DNA of 64,000 nucleotides from Chondrus crispus (GCF_000350225.1 NW_005178495.1:144295-208294); one strand, 5' to 3'. Shown: positions 1 through 8,410, numbered from the stretch's first letter. Made by a program: numbers and translations. The notes: generated from the letters alone by a model not told the origin.

Positions 1-531
1 AGATACGTTTTGAAGCAGAAGCACATCTCTACTTTGAAACGACGGTCGCCAACCGAGGCGGTAGGGGGAACAAAGAGTTCGATGATGCATATTGTTATTG
101 CTCGAAATGCTTTGCTGTGGTGCCGATGGAAATCTTCATGAAGTGGCTTGGGGGGGGGGGGGGGGTAACCCTCCTACGACAAATGGAAGACTCCGGAAAT
201 ACACACACAAATCGCAAATTGATTCGTACTTTTTTGCGATTACTGTAAAGCACGCCAACACAGCGTTTTGTGTCGCATCAAAGTTTGATTAGTGCCTTGG
301 GAGCAGCACCAGAACATGTACCAAATCACCAATTTACCCAGCACATCAACGCAGCCACTCCAATTCCGTTCCTAAGAGAGACATGGTTATGTTGGGATGG
401 GCGTTATGTTGGGATGGGCGTTATGTTGGGATGGGCTCTGTACAACACAACACAGGCTCTACAACACAACACAGGCTCTACAACACAACACAGGCTCTGA
501 ACAACACAACACACTTGAATTCGTGCCAATA
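1..531. repeat. Left-edge non-coding stretch with two short tandem arrays
   Basis: No convincing gene is seen. Positions 386-436 hold three perfect 17-bp units (GTTATGTTGGGATGGGC), and 441-497 hold three 19-bp units (TACAACACAACACAGGCTC). A 13-base G run lies near 152-166. The arrays directly precede the left terminal repeat of the Tigger-like element. Confidence 0.75.
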
Positions 532-602
532 CAGTCGACCCTGCGCATTAGTGCCGCCCCGTGTAAAGACTAATAATACGGCACTAATTCGGAGCGGCAC
601 AA

Positions 603-1157
603 TCAGATGGCAGAACCACTACCCGGCCAGAACTCTGTTATTAGAGTCTGCTGTTGTTGCCTTTGACCCTGTCTCTCATGCCTAGCTTCGAGAAAAGCTC
701 GTTTTGCGGACCTCAAGTGCGATAACGCATTGCTCACATCGCACTCCACACCCAGACTCTCCAAAGACCCAAACAACCTTGCTAGCACTACAGCACTCGG
801 TACGGCCCGCCTCTCCGTAATTTCGCACTCGTCTTCTGCCACACAATCATCCATCATAGCATCACTGGCAGATTGATTCTGTAGCTCTCCACCAAACTTT
901 TTTGTTCCGAGCGTTGTAGCGGTTTTGGTCACAATTTGTTGGAGTGAAGGAAGAGAGCGTTTGATGTTTCGGATGGTTCGCTCTGAAATTTTGAACTGAC
1001 GCATAACTGTGGTATTCGCATTCCCGACCTGCAGCAGATGCCCAACCTCGATTTTCTGTGCAATCGTAAGGCGCGTACGCTTCGCTTTGGCTATCTTTTC
1101 AGGAATCATGTTAGGGTCTTTGAGTGAGGTGCCATCACCAATTGAGCTGAGGCGCAT
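603..1157 (-). pseudogene. Tigger-like transposase remnant: psq/CENP-B-type HTH fused to C-terminal tail
   Basis: After Met at 1157 or 1109 comes a basic helix-turn-helix segment (RTRLTIAQKIEVGHLLQVG, then VMRQFKISERTIRNIKR) typical of the psq/CENP-B N-terminal domain of pogo/Tigger transposases. An acidic linker and a Gln-rich tail ending QQQQTLITEFW resemble the extreme C-terminus of that family. The second DNA-binding domain and the whole DDE catalytic core are missing, so the protein can at most bind DNA. The frame upstream runs into the LTR at 1189 and is not original. What is known: full-length relatives are usually near 500 residues, against about 185 here. Confidence 0.6.
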
Positions 1158-1188
1158 GAGGAGTGGGCGATGACGACGTCGTCCATGG

Positions 1189-1501
1189 TGTTGGCAGTGT
1201 TTGAGAGCTGCGCGCGTAGGGGGAGGGAAAAAGAACAAAGAAGAGAAATTTATTATGTTCTACGTTCTGGTCCCCCCCCCCCCCCCCCCCCCCCCGATTA
1301 TTTTCTTGTGGTGATGTCCTCCCTCTTATACACAAGAAAAGACGGCCTCCACTTGACGGAATAAATGCCTCTTGTCGGGAGATTTCTACTTTGTACACGT
1401 GGTACACATGCAGACCAATTATTAAACTACAGATTTGGGTGATGTCTCAGGGTATGTCCTGAGGTATGTCTTGGGGTTTGGCCTGGATATCCCTCCCGAC
1501 A
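1189..1501 (-). repeat. gypsy-1 3' LTR
   Basis: 313 bp. It matches 7902-8204 throughout except for a C/T difference just before the poly-C run and ten extra C residues. Its outer edge abuts the CATGG duplication. Confidence 0.97.
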
Positions 1502-1514
1502 CGACCCCCTCCCC
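1502..1514 (-). other. gypsy-1 polypurine tract
   Basis: On the minus strand the bases just before the 3' LTR read GGGGAGGGGGTCG, a purine run in the place where plus-strand DNA priming starts in LTR elements. Confidence 0.8.
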
Positions 1515-1917
1515 AGACCCGAACCCGGGCGGGGCATAACATATAAGAGGTATCCTCTGTCTCATCCCGGGGTCCTCCCCAGGGTCAACCAGGTAGGACG
1601 TCCACCTTGACGCATTCTTCATCCCGAAGTGACACAATTTAGTGTCACCATCGACACCCTTCCCCCAATCGCTCCACGTATACACGTGTACAGCTCATCA
1701 TCACTGTAAGCTTTCACTTCTATCTTTAACCTACCCACCTTTTCTAATTTTCATACAACTAACTTCGGTATTCCTGCGTTTTTCTTGAAGAACCTGACAC
1801 CGCGTCAGGTCCTATTTGCCTCCAGTTTTAGAGATCGCTGATTGCTTGTGTGGCGGTACTCAGGTGAGGTTTTAGTCCTCGAGTCTGCCCCTTGCAAGAA
1901 ACCTGATCTAAACGAGG
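1515..1917. promoter_or_regulatory. gypsy-1 interval between 3' LTR and the antisense H3-like gene
   Basis: No ORF is supported. The interval lies upstream of the plus-strand gene at 1918 and must hold its promoter and leader. It is AT- and pyrimidine-rich at 1710-1800, ends in an ACGAGGATGG start context, and contains the half-palindrome GTATACACGTGTAC near 1678-1692. No clear TATA box could be assigned. Confidence 0.4.
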
Positions 1918-2403
1918 ATGGCGAAAACCAAGCAGACGGCGCGCCGCAGTACTGGCGGCAAGGCGCCTCGTAAACAGCTCGGGTCGAAGGCGGCGAGAGT
2001 ATCCGTTGAAGAGCTCAACGCTCGTGAGAGAATAATGTGGCTATTGTCGCAAAGAACGGACTTAATGAAGGTGTCGAAGAATGAAGAAGCTTCGCCTCGT
2101 TTTCCGTACCATGTATGGGTTGGAACGAGGCTGACAAGGTATGACTTGGATTTGACCGAAATGCTCCGCCTTTTTGGTCGACATGTTCTCGTCCACGTAA
2201 GTGCGCGAAGAAAGCACGGGGTCTCGGTAGATGAGTTTTCCAGAGTCGGGTTGACTGAATCGATTGACGATGAGCGTGTTTATGATCACGTGGAGGATGA
2301 AACTTGGAATATTGAGTCCATCTGCTATAATAGACTCCCAAATAAGTACGTCGCCATCGACGCACGCGACAAGTCGAAGCACGCCATCCTGCTTTATACC
2401 TAA
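1918..2403 (+). CDS. Histone H3 tail-mimic protein, antisense accessory gene of gypsy-1
   Basis: Residues 2-26 follow the H3 N-terminal tail almost residue for residue: AKTKQTARRSTGGKAPRKQ, then LGSKAAR. In H3 numbering K4, K14, K18, K23, S10 and T11 are kept, while R2 is Lys, K9 is Arg and K27 is Val. Nothing after residue 30 resembles the histone fold. The remaining 130 residues are unknown and mildly acidic near the middle. The start at 1918 is fixed by the match to H3 Met1-Ala. A TAA ends this frame at 2401-2403, but the same frame reopens to 3096 with one further stop (TAG 2506-2508), so the protein may once have been about 390 residues. It lies antisense to pol, between pol and the 3' LTR. 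Confidence 0.85.
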   Translation: MAKTKQTARRSTGGKAPRKQLGSKAARVSVEELNARERIMWLLSQRTDLMKVSKNEEASPRFPYHVWVGTRLTRYDLDLTEMLRLFGRHVLVHVSARRKHGVSVDEFSRVGLTESIDDERVYDHVEDETWNIESICYNRLPNKYVAIDARDKSKHAILLYT

Positions 2404-2532
2404 CAAGTCTGTGGCGGGAACAAATCTTCTGGCCACCAGATCCAGAGCGACAAGTTCTACACCAACGGCAGAGACCACTTGTCAGCTTACCTTCTCATTG
2501 ATGAGTAGTGTCAGAAGTATCCTGGGCGCTGG

Positions 2533-3096
2533 TTGGCAATGTCCACTTCCAGTGCCCGAACAGAGAGCTCTTTGGCGTCTTCTTTCCATCTCCACAACCT
2601 TGGTGCTACTCCCTATCAAGATCGGACTGATCTATGCATCCCAGCTGCCGTTTGCAACTCGATGCGTGCTCTCGGCGCGCGAAAGCTCGCCGATTCGTAT
2701 TGGAAGCACTTCAAGGAGAATGCGAAGTCGTTTGTGCAGCATGGGAGTCTTCCGCGACGTATTCGTGATCTGAGAGATGCCAACAAGCATCTCAAACGAG
2801 AGGAAGTAGTTCTCGAGCATACCTTCGGATCGGTCCCAACGATAGGCAAACTTCTTGATGTCGAGTCGGGAGTGTTTGTTGTCACGCTTGAGGGGAGTTC
2901 AAACAAGTTGCATACGGTGTGCGTATCTTCAAAGGATCACATCATATTGGATTGTATGGAACCGTACCCCATGCCCTTCTCCCTTCAAGCTTTGAAACTC
3001 TGTCTTGTCCGTGCTTCCACCACAAGAGCGCTTAGCGCTTCCACTAAGCGTCGCAAACGTCGCAAGCTGAAAGCTGAAAGCAATAAGTCGAAATAG
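2533..3096 (+). CDS. Distal part of the H3-mimic gene: putative Cys-His-Asp (papain-fold-like) domain and basic tail
   Basis: Same frame as the H3-tail ORF; only TAA 2401 and TAG 2506 intervene, and the bridge itself reads like protein (GRDHLSAYLLIDE). The domain has an early DLCIPAAVCNSMRALG block (candidate nucleophile Cys followed by Asn), then KLHTVCV (candidate His) and IILDCMEPYPM (candidate Asp), the order seen in papain-fold peptidases such as the C39-like and OTU groups. The C-terminus is very basic (STKRRKRRKLKAE), like a nuclear localisation signal. The peptidase reading is inference. Alternatives: a spliced two-exon gene, or a decayed single ORF. The first Met here is only the first available one. 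Confidence 0.5.
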   Translation: MAMSTSSARTESSLASSFHLHNLGATPYQDRTDLCIPAAVCNSMRALGARKLADSYWKHFKENAKSFVQHGSLPRRIRDLRDANKHLKREEVVLEHTFGSVPTIGKLLDVESGVFVVTLEGSSNKLHTVCVSSKDHIILDCMEPYPMPFSLQALKLCLVRASTTRALSASTKRRKRRKLKAESNKSK

Positions 3097-3213
3097 CCAC
3101 GCTCTTTTCTCTTTTCTTGCCTATACGGGTTTCATGATAGCTATTGCATATATTCTCTACATGCATTAAACGATTTTATGCCTAAGACTTAGCCTTAAGC
3201 TTTAACAAAGGAC

Positions 3214-5928
3214 TTAGGCTTCGAACTTCATTTCACGATATAGGACGAGTCGGCGAGCATGAATAGGCTTCCTGGATACTCTGCCGTGCTGCGACTCTAG
3301 CACATATCGCGGGTGGTGAACTTCCAAGATCCGGCACGGGCCGTAGAATTTGGAAACGAACGCGGGCCATTTCGTACCACCGAATGAAGTTCCCCGAGCG
3401 ACAAGAACTTTGTCTCCCACTTCGAAGAAGTGAGACGACGACGCTACGAGCCTCTTTTCCACAGAGGCCCCTGAGCGAACTGCTCGTGGGACAGATCCAG
3501 TCAGGAGCTCCAAACGACGATGATGGTCTAAGGAAGGAACAACTAGGCTTGCACCTGTCTCTGCGTTGGAATCCAACCGAGGCGGGACCCCATACATTAA
3601 TTCGAAGGGCGACACGCCGTTCTTCATGGTACGTCGGCGATATCCATACAGGACCTGGGTGAGTGCTTTGTCCCACTCCATTCCAGTTCCAAGAACTGTC
3701 TTACGGACGGCAGCCTTCAAAGTTCCAACCATTCTCTCTGCTCTACCGTTAGACATGGGAGCGTAGGCGAGGACGGTGCGCCAAGTGATACCGTGCCGAG
3801 CCATGAAGCTAGAAACGGCCGAGGCTGTGAAGCAGGTAGCATTGTCAGAGACAATGGTTCTCGGAGGGCCGAACGAGTACATGATTTCTCTCTTGACGAA
3901 GTCGAGAACCACTTGAGCAGTACTATCAGCAGTGGATAGAGCAATTGGCCATCCTGTGAGGTGTTCGACCGCAACCCACACGAAGCGATTTCCAGACGAA
4001 GTGACAGGGAAGGGTCCAGCAAAGTCAATAGAGAAAACATCAAACAAGCTTGTGATGGGAAAGCGCAAAGTTGTCTTATACCTGGGAATCGGACGTGCCT
4101 TCTGACACCCGTCACAACTCTTCACGTAGTCTCCCACGTCCATACCAACGGTCGGCCACCAGTACCTTTCCCAAAAAAAACCCCTTTCCCTAAATTGACG
4201 AGTGGTCTTCAAGTCCCAGTGACCAATGTCGTCATGGAAACCCTTCAGTACCTTTTCGCGATCGGAAATTGGGACAACAACACGAAGACCATGAATGGTG
4301 CGGCGGAACAACTTCGACTCCCACACTAGAAAGTTCTTCGCATTATTCTTCATGCGAGACTTCCTGTAATCATCCAACCCAACCGGTGTTTCGCCTTGCA
4401 GATAGGACATGATATCTTGGCAAGACTCTTCTAGATCTTCTGGAGAGTAGATCGGGGTCGTGATAGCGAGGGCAAGTTCTCCCTCTTCCTGGCAAGTTGG
4501 GTTGTCGCCGGCTTTGGGTTGAATACGAGAAAGGTAATCGGCTGCACTATTTGCGGATCCACGACTATATTCCACGGTGAAGTCGTACTCGGCTAAGAAG
4601 TCTAGCCAACGAGCCAAACGACCGTGGATGTCTTTCTTGCGAAAGGCGTAACTAAGAGCCTGGTGATCCGTAACCAACTTGAAAGGTGTAGACGAAAGCA
4701 CGTAAACACGAAATTTCTTCAAAGCAAAGATGACCGCAAGCGCCTCACGCTCACAAGCGGAGTACTTGCGCTCAGATGTATTCATAGTACGGCTTGCGTA
4801 CTGGATGGGGTGTATTTTCCCATCTTCGTTCTTTTGAGCCAACACAGCCCCGACGGAGACCGATGACGCGTCCGTCTCAACGACGAAGGGCTTCTCGAAG
4901 TCTGGGTAAGCCAAGACTGGCGGAGAAGTTAACTTTACGCGTAGTTCATCAAAGGCTTCTTGCATTTCCCCGGTCCATTTTAATCTGCCGTTTCCGGATG
5001 GAGCCGCATGGAGTACTGCAGCAATGTCCGCAAACTTGCAGATGAAACGACGGTAGTAGCTTGCTAACCCGAGAAAGCTCCTAAGTTCAGTCGTAGTGGT
5101 CGGGATCGGTGCATTCCGAATTACTTCGACCTTGCTCGGGTCAACGGCAATCCCGCCTTTGTCGACAACATGACCGAGCAACTTGATCTTCGCCTGGGCG
5201 AAGCTACACTTTGTCAGCTTAAGCTTAAGACCAGCCTCGTCAAGCACATCAAATACATGCTGCAGGTGCCGAAGATGTTCTTCTACAGTCTTAGAGAACA
5301 CCACAACGTCATCGAGGTACACACGCACAAACCGCACTCCGCGAAAGATTGTATCCATCATTCTCTGAAATGTCGAAGGCGCATTCATCAATCCAAAGGG
5401 CATGACTTCGAACTTATACGTCCCGTAGCAACAGACGAAAGTAGTCATTTCTTTGCATTGTTGTGCCATCCGAATTTGCCAGTAACCACTGAACAAATCC
5501 AGAGAAGTGAAGTACGCACTTCCTTCCAAGTCATCAAATATCTCTTCTATTTTCGGCAAAGGCCATCTGTCTGCTTTCATCTTCTGGTTCAGAGAACGGT
5601 AATCAACACAGAAGCGTGGATTCCCATCTTTTTTGGATACGATGACGACCGGAAAGGACCATGCGGGGCTGGAAGGCGTGATGATTCCTGCTTCCAGCAT
5701 TTTGTCCAGCTCTTTCCGAACGATTTCGTTATGCAAGGAAGCCATTCTCCTCGCCGAGTGGTAGATCGGATTAGTGTCATCTAACTCGAAATGGTGCTTG
5801 ATTGGGACTTCAGCAGGCCGAAGGTCGTCAAGGGATGTAGCAACGATACTCTTACCCATCAGGGCGGTCTCGATGACTGCTTGGGTTTCATCGTCAAGAT
5901 GCAGAAGTTTTTCCGGAAGCATTTTCAC
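3214..5928 (-). CDS. pol: gypsy-1 Pol: reverse transcriptase, RNase H, integrase
   Basis: 904 residues. The RT domain covers about residues 60-240: FCVDYRSLN, TSLDLFSGYWQI, PFGLMNAPSTFQ and the catalytic RVYLDD. RNase H follows (VVETDASSVSVGAVLAQ). Integrase has an HHCC zinc site (HDDIGHW ... CDGCQ) and a D-D-E core (SIDFAGPF, VSDNATCF, NGRAERM). The C-terminus ends in a short basic tail with no chromodomain. It is in the same frame as gag-pro, 69 nt after the UGA at 5998-6000, so the Met at 5928 need not be a true start: translation by readthrough is possible. All catalytic residues inspected are intact. Confidence 0.95.
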   Translation of the reverse strand: MKMLPEKLLHLDDETQAVIETALMGKSIVATSLDDLRPAEVPIKHHFELDDTNPIYHSARRMASLHNEIVRKELDKMLEAGIITPSSPAWSFPVVIVSKKDGNPRFCVDYRSLNQKMKADRWPLPKIEEIFDDLEGSAYFTSLDLFSGYWQIRMAQQCKEMTTFVCCYGTYKFEVMPFGLMNAPSTFQRMMDTIFRGVRFVRVYLDDVVVFSKTVEEHLRHLQHVFDVLDEAGLKLKLTKCSFAQAKIKLLGHVVDKGGIAVDPSKVEVIRNAPIPTTTTELRSFLGLASYYRRFICKFADIAAVLHAAPSGNGRLKWTGEMQEAFDELRVKLTSPPVLAYPDFEKPFVVETDASSVSVGAVLAQKNEDGKIHPIQYASRTMNTSERKYSACEREALAVIFALKKFRVYVLSSTPFKLVTDHQALSYAFRKKDIHGRLARWLDFLAEYDFTVEYSRGSANSAADYLSRIQPKAGDNPTCQEEGELALAITTPIYSPEDLEESCQDIMSYLQGETPVGLDDYRKSRMKNNAKNFLVWESKLFRRTIHGLRVVVPISDREKVLKGFHDDIGHWDLKTTRQFRERGFFWERYWWPTVGMDVGDYVKSCDGCQKARPIPRYKTTLRFPITSLFDVFSIDFAGPFPVTSSGNRFVWVAVEHLTGWPIALSTADSTAQVVLDFVKREIMYSFGPPRTIVSDNATCFTASAVSSFMARHGITWRTVLAYAPMSNGRAERMVGTLKAAVRKTVLGTGMEWDKALTQVLYGYRRRTMKNGVSPFELMYGVPPRLDSNAETGASLVVPSLDHHRRLELLTGSVPRAVRSGASVEKRLVASSSHFFEVGDKVLVARGTSFGGTKWPAFVSKFYGPCRILEVHHPRYVLESQHGRVSRKPIHARRLVLYREMKFEA

Positions 5929-5997
5929 GACCTTGTTGATAACATTCGAATCAGGTGATTCTACTTCCTCATCTTCTCCGATCGCTCCGTCCAGAGT

Positions 5998-6000
5998 TCA
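5998..6000 (-). promoter_or_regulatory. In-frame UGA between gag-protease and RT (candidate readthrough site)
   Basis: The context is GAC-UGA-ACU. Gag-pro and pol share one frame and the 23 codons between the stop and the first pol Met are open and acidic (DGAIGEDEEVE). Either the stop is suppressed, as in retroviruses that use gag-pol readthrough, or it is a recent nonsense mutation. Confidence 0.55.
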
Positions 6001-7902
6001 GTCTAGCTCGAAAGGTTCATCGCCGAGGATGGCGACAACATAAGTCTCTTCTTCCGACGAATTTTCTGAGGCGAATGACTCGACATCAGAAGTGAAGTCC
6101 TCACTATCAGTCTCCGAATCCGCGACGATAGGACTTACTTGATCAAACTCCAGACTCATTTTCACGGTTTTGTTTCCAATCAACATTCTAACAGACTGGT
6201 GACCTAGATCGATGCAGGCTTGAAGTTCTTCAAGAGTTGGATACCCGATTAAGATATCAACTGGGGATCCTTCAACAACCAAGAAGTTGAGTGAAGTAAC
6301 AGCGCCATTGAACGTGACAGAAACTTCCTCGATGGAACCTAAGCAGGTTGTCTTTTGTCCATTGGCGACCGTGATCTTCGTCGAGGTCGGCTTTGGAGAC
6401 AGAGAGAGCTTCGATGCCACAGACGCATTCATAACATTAGGGATAGCTCCTGGGTCTAACAACGCTCTCATTTGTGTCCTGTAGATTTGTACCGAAACTA
6501 CTTTCAGACGTTTTGGCAAAGTACCGATCGAAGCAGCTACGGGGCGTCTAGGGCGACTGTTGAACAAACGACGGATCTCTTTCTTGGCCTCGTCGCCATC
6601 TCCTCGAATCAGTTGACCGAATGTCAAACCAGAGGGGGCGTTCGCGAGGGAAAAAACCACGTCGTACTTCCCCGAGTGCTCTTGGACGGCGTTCTTCTTA
6701 CTTGTCCTCTTCTTTCTTGTTAGACGGCCGGGCTTAGGAGGTTTCCTCATGTGGTTCGGAGTCCAGTATTTACGCGGGTTGAGAAGGGACGGGATTGGCT
6801 CGCCGCCACCATCCTTTTGCGTCTTGGCCACCGGCTCTCCATTGGCGTTTCTCTTGACTGATGCCACTAACTTCTCATCAGCAGGGAGGTCGTCGTGCGT
6901 CACAACACTCACCTGGTTTCCTGTGGAGCCCGTCGGTGTACCCGACACGGAAATATCCGTCTGGGTCTTCTTAGGAGGGTAGGCACTGCTACTTCCCCTC
7001 TGTGGACCAATTCTAGCCCAACAGCTTGTCTCTGAATGACCAAATGTTCCGCAGCGAGGGCATTTCGTGTCCCTATGCGGATTCGCATCGCATCTATTAG
7101 CGCCATGACCCGGTCGTTTGCAATAAGAACAAGTACAATCGTGGGCGGGGCGGAATGCTGTTGCGTCATCCCTCGACTGATTCTTCTTGATAATAAGGGA
7201 AATATCGGCTAGTCGATCAGCTAAAGCGTCAACCTTCGTCTGGAGTGGAGACAAGGGAGCTTTTGAACGCATCATGACCCTTTTTGACCCACCTTGCCCT
7301 CTCGGCTCATTCATACCGTGCGAGCTCTCTGACCCCTGGTAGCGCGAATTACTCAAGGAGTTCGCCGCCGCTTGAAAGGCGCAGCGACCAGACCAGAAGT
7401 CCATGATTGCATCGAATAGGGCCTTGTAGGTCTTCGCATCTCGATAGATGGCAAACTGGGCCAACTCGAGATGTTCCATCACGGCGTTGCGAAGCAGTCC
7501 AAACTTCGCTTCGTGGTTGAATCCCGCCTTCTCGTAGATACGGTCTGAGTTTCGAAGGGACCCACTGAGATCCCCGAAAGAAAGGCGAGCGGCCATCGCA
7601 TCCCGAATCACATCTTCAGGTGATTCAACCGCGGCGAACCGCTCGACCAAGGCCTTCTTGACCTTCTGGTAGTCGGAGCCATCAGCACTGATATCCCCGT
7701 TCTTGACAAAGGCTTGATAAAAGAAGTCGAATGCATCTCCCTCCAGGTAGCGAAGGAGTTCAGATGCCCTTTCTTCGTCCGACTTGCCAGAGGTGGCAAC
7801 ATTCTCGAAGACGAAGAAGAACTTGTGGACGTCGGCCGGCTTCGACCCGTCAAACTGTGACAGGGAGCCGTCTTCTTTGCCACCCCTCCACAAGAGTACC
7901 AT
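5998..7902 (-). CDS. gag: gypsy-1 Gag-protease
   Basis: 634 residues. The N-terminal capsid-like region (LSQFDGSKPADVHKFF, ASELLRYLEGDAFDFFYQAF) is followed by two zinc knuckles (CTCSYCKRPGHGANRC and KCPRCGTFGHSETSC), a basic linker, and an aspartic protease (RALLDPGAIPNVM ... VDILIGYPTLEEL). The protease active-site triad reads D-P-G where D-S/T-G is usual; the flap and the ILIG strand look normal. The Met codon uses the last base of the 5' LTR and the first two bases of the primer site, so Gag starts exactly at the LTR edge; the next in-frame Met is about 100 codons in and would remove most of the capsid. The acidic C-terminus ends at UGA 5998. Confidence 0.93.
   Translation of the reverse strand: MVLLWRGGKEDGSLSQFDGSKPADVHKFFFVFENVATSGKSDEERASELLRYLEGDAFDFFYQAFVKNGDISADGSDYQKVKKALVERFAAVESPEDVIRDAMAARLSFGDLSGSLRNSDRIYEKAGFNHEAKFGLLRNAVMEHLELAQFAIYRDAKTYKALFDAIMDFWSGRCAFQAAANSLSNSRYQGSESSHGMNEPRGQGGSKRVMMRSKAPLSPLQTKVDALADRLADISLIIKKNQSRDDATAFRPAHDCTCSYCKRPGHGANRCDANPHRDTKCPRCGTFGHSETSCWARIGPQRGSSSAYPPKKTQTDISVSGTPTGSTGNQVSVVTHDDLPADEKLVASVKRNANGEPVAKTQKDGGGEPIPSLLNPRKYWTPNHMRKPPKPGRLTRKKRTSKKNAVQEHSGKYDVVFSLANAPSGLTFGQLIRGDGDEAKKEIRRLFNSRPRRPVAASIGTLPKRLKVVSVQIYRTQMRALLDPGAIPNVMNASVASKLSLSPKPTSTKITVANGQKTTCLGSIEEVSVTFNGAVTSLNFLVVEGSPVDILIGYPTLEELQACIDLGHQSVRMLIGNKTVKMSLEFDQVSPIVADSETDSEDFTSDVESFASENSSEEETYVVAILGDEPFELD
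7888..7901 (-). other. gypsy-1 primer-binding site
   Basis: Immediately downstream of the 5' LTR the minus strand reads TGGTACTCTTGTGG. It begins with TGG, complementary to a tRNA CCA end, with zero spacing from the LTR. The tRNA was not identified. Confidence 0.7.
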
Positions 7903-8204
7903 GTTGGCAGTGTTTGAGAGCTGCGCGCGTAGGGGGAGGGAAAAAGAACAAAGAAGAGAAATTTATTATGTTTTACGTTCTGGTCCCCCCCCCCCCCCGA
8001 TTATTTTCTTGTGGTGATGTCCTCCCTCTTATACACAAGAAAAGACGGCCTCCACTTGACGGAATAAATGCCTCTTGTCGGGAGATTTCTACTTTGTACA
8101 CGTGGTACACATGCAGACCAATTATTAAACTACAGATTTGGGTGATGTCTCAGGGTATGTCCTGAGGTATGTCTTGGGGTTTGGCCTGGATATCCCTCCC
8201 GACA
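7902..8204 (-). repeat. gypsy-1 5' LTR
   Basis: 303 bp, the partner of 1189-1501, with a 14-base C run where the 3' LTR has 24. It is followed by target duplication CATGG at 8205-8209. Confidence 0.97.
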
Positions 8205-8297
8205 CATGGCACGTGGCAGAACCTGTGTCTGCCGGTTTTGGCGGCACTAATTCGAGGGTGGCAATAATAAAAGCGGCACTATTGCGCGTCCCCCCCT

Positions 8298-8323
8298 ATA
8301 CTGTGCCCTCAAGGGCACAGTAT
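8298..8323. repeat. Perfect hairpin at the Tigger right end
   Basis: Arms ATACTGTGCCCT and AGGGCACAGTAT (12 bp each) are separated by the two bases CA. The hairpin covers the CAGTAT tip of the right TIR, so the element edge itself is duplicated in inverted orientation. Confidence 0.85.
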
Positions 8324-8410
8324 CCGATTGGACGCCTCCAAAAACAAAATCTCGCGTGCAACCACAGCAATGAAGGACCCCGTTCCCCAATCCGTCCACC
8401 ATCTCCCCCG

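Larger units (their letters stand above)
1189..8204 (-). mobile_element. gypsy-1: complete young Ty3/gypsy LTR retrotransposon
   Basis: Two LTRs (1189-1501 and 7902-8204) begin TGTTGG and end GACA on the plus strand. They differ by one substitution and by the length of one C run (24 against 14). A perfect 5-bp duplication CATGG flanks the element (1184-1188, 8205-8209). Order in the direction of transcription (minus): 5' LTR, primer site, gag-protease, RT-RNase H-integrase, then a convergent antisense gene (1918-3096), polypurine tract, 3' LTR. The near-identical LTRs indicate recent insertion. It sits inside the Tigger-like element. Confidence 0.97.
532..8303 (-). mobile_element. Tigger/pogo-like DNA transposon, internally deleted and split by gypsy-1
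   Basis: The left end at 532 reads CAGTCGACCCTGCGCATTAGTGCCGC. Reading inward on the other strand from 8303, the right end gives CAGTATAGG then a C/G run then GCGCAATAGTGCCGC. CAGT-type tips and a shared GCGCA(T/A)TAGTGCCGC block, repeated inside as GGCACTAATTCG, identify imperfect terminal inverted repeats like those of Tc1/mariner Tigger elements. A TA precedes the left tip; the base pair after the right tip is TG, so the TA duplication is not intact. Without the 7-kb retrotransposon the element is only about 750 bp, consistent with a deleted, non-autonomous copy. Confidence 0.6.

Noticed and set aside
1918-2403. Ordinary histone H3 gene or pseudogene
   Set aside because: Similarity ends after the tail; no histone-fold sequence follows in any frame.
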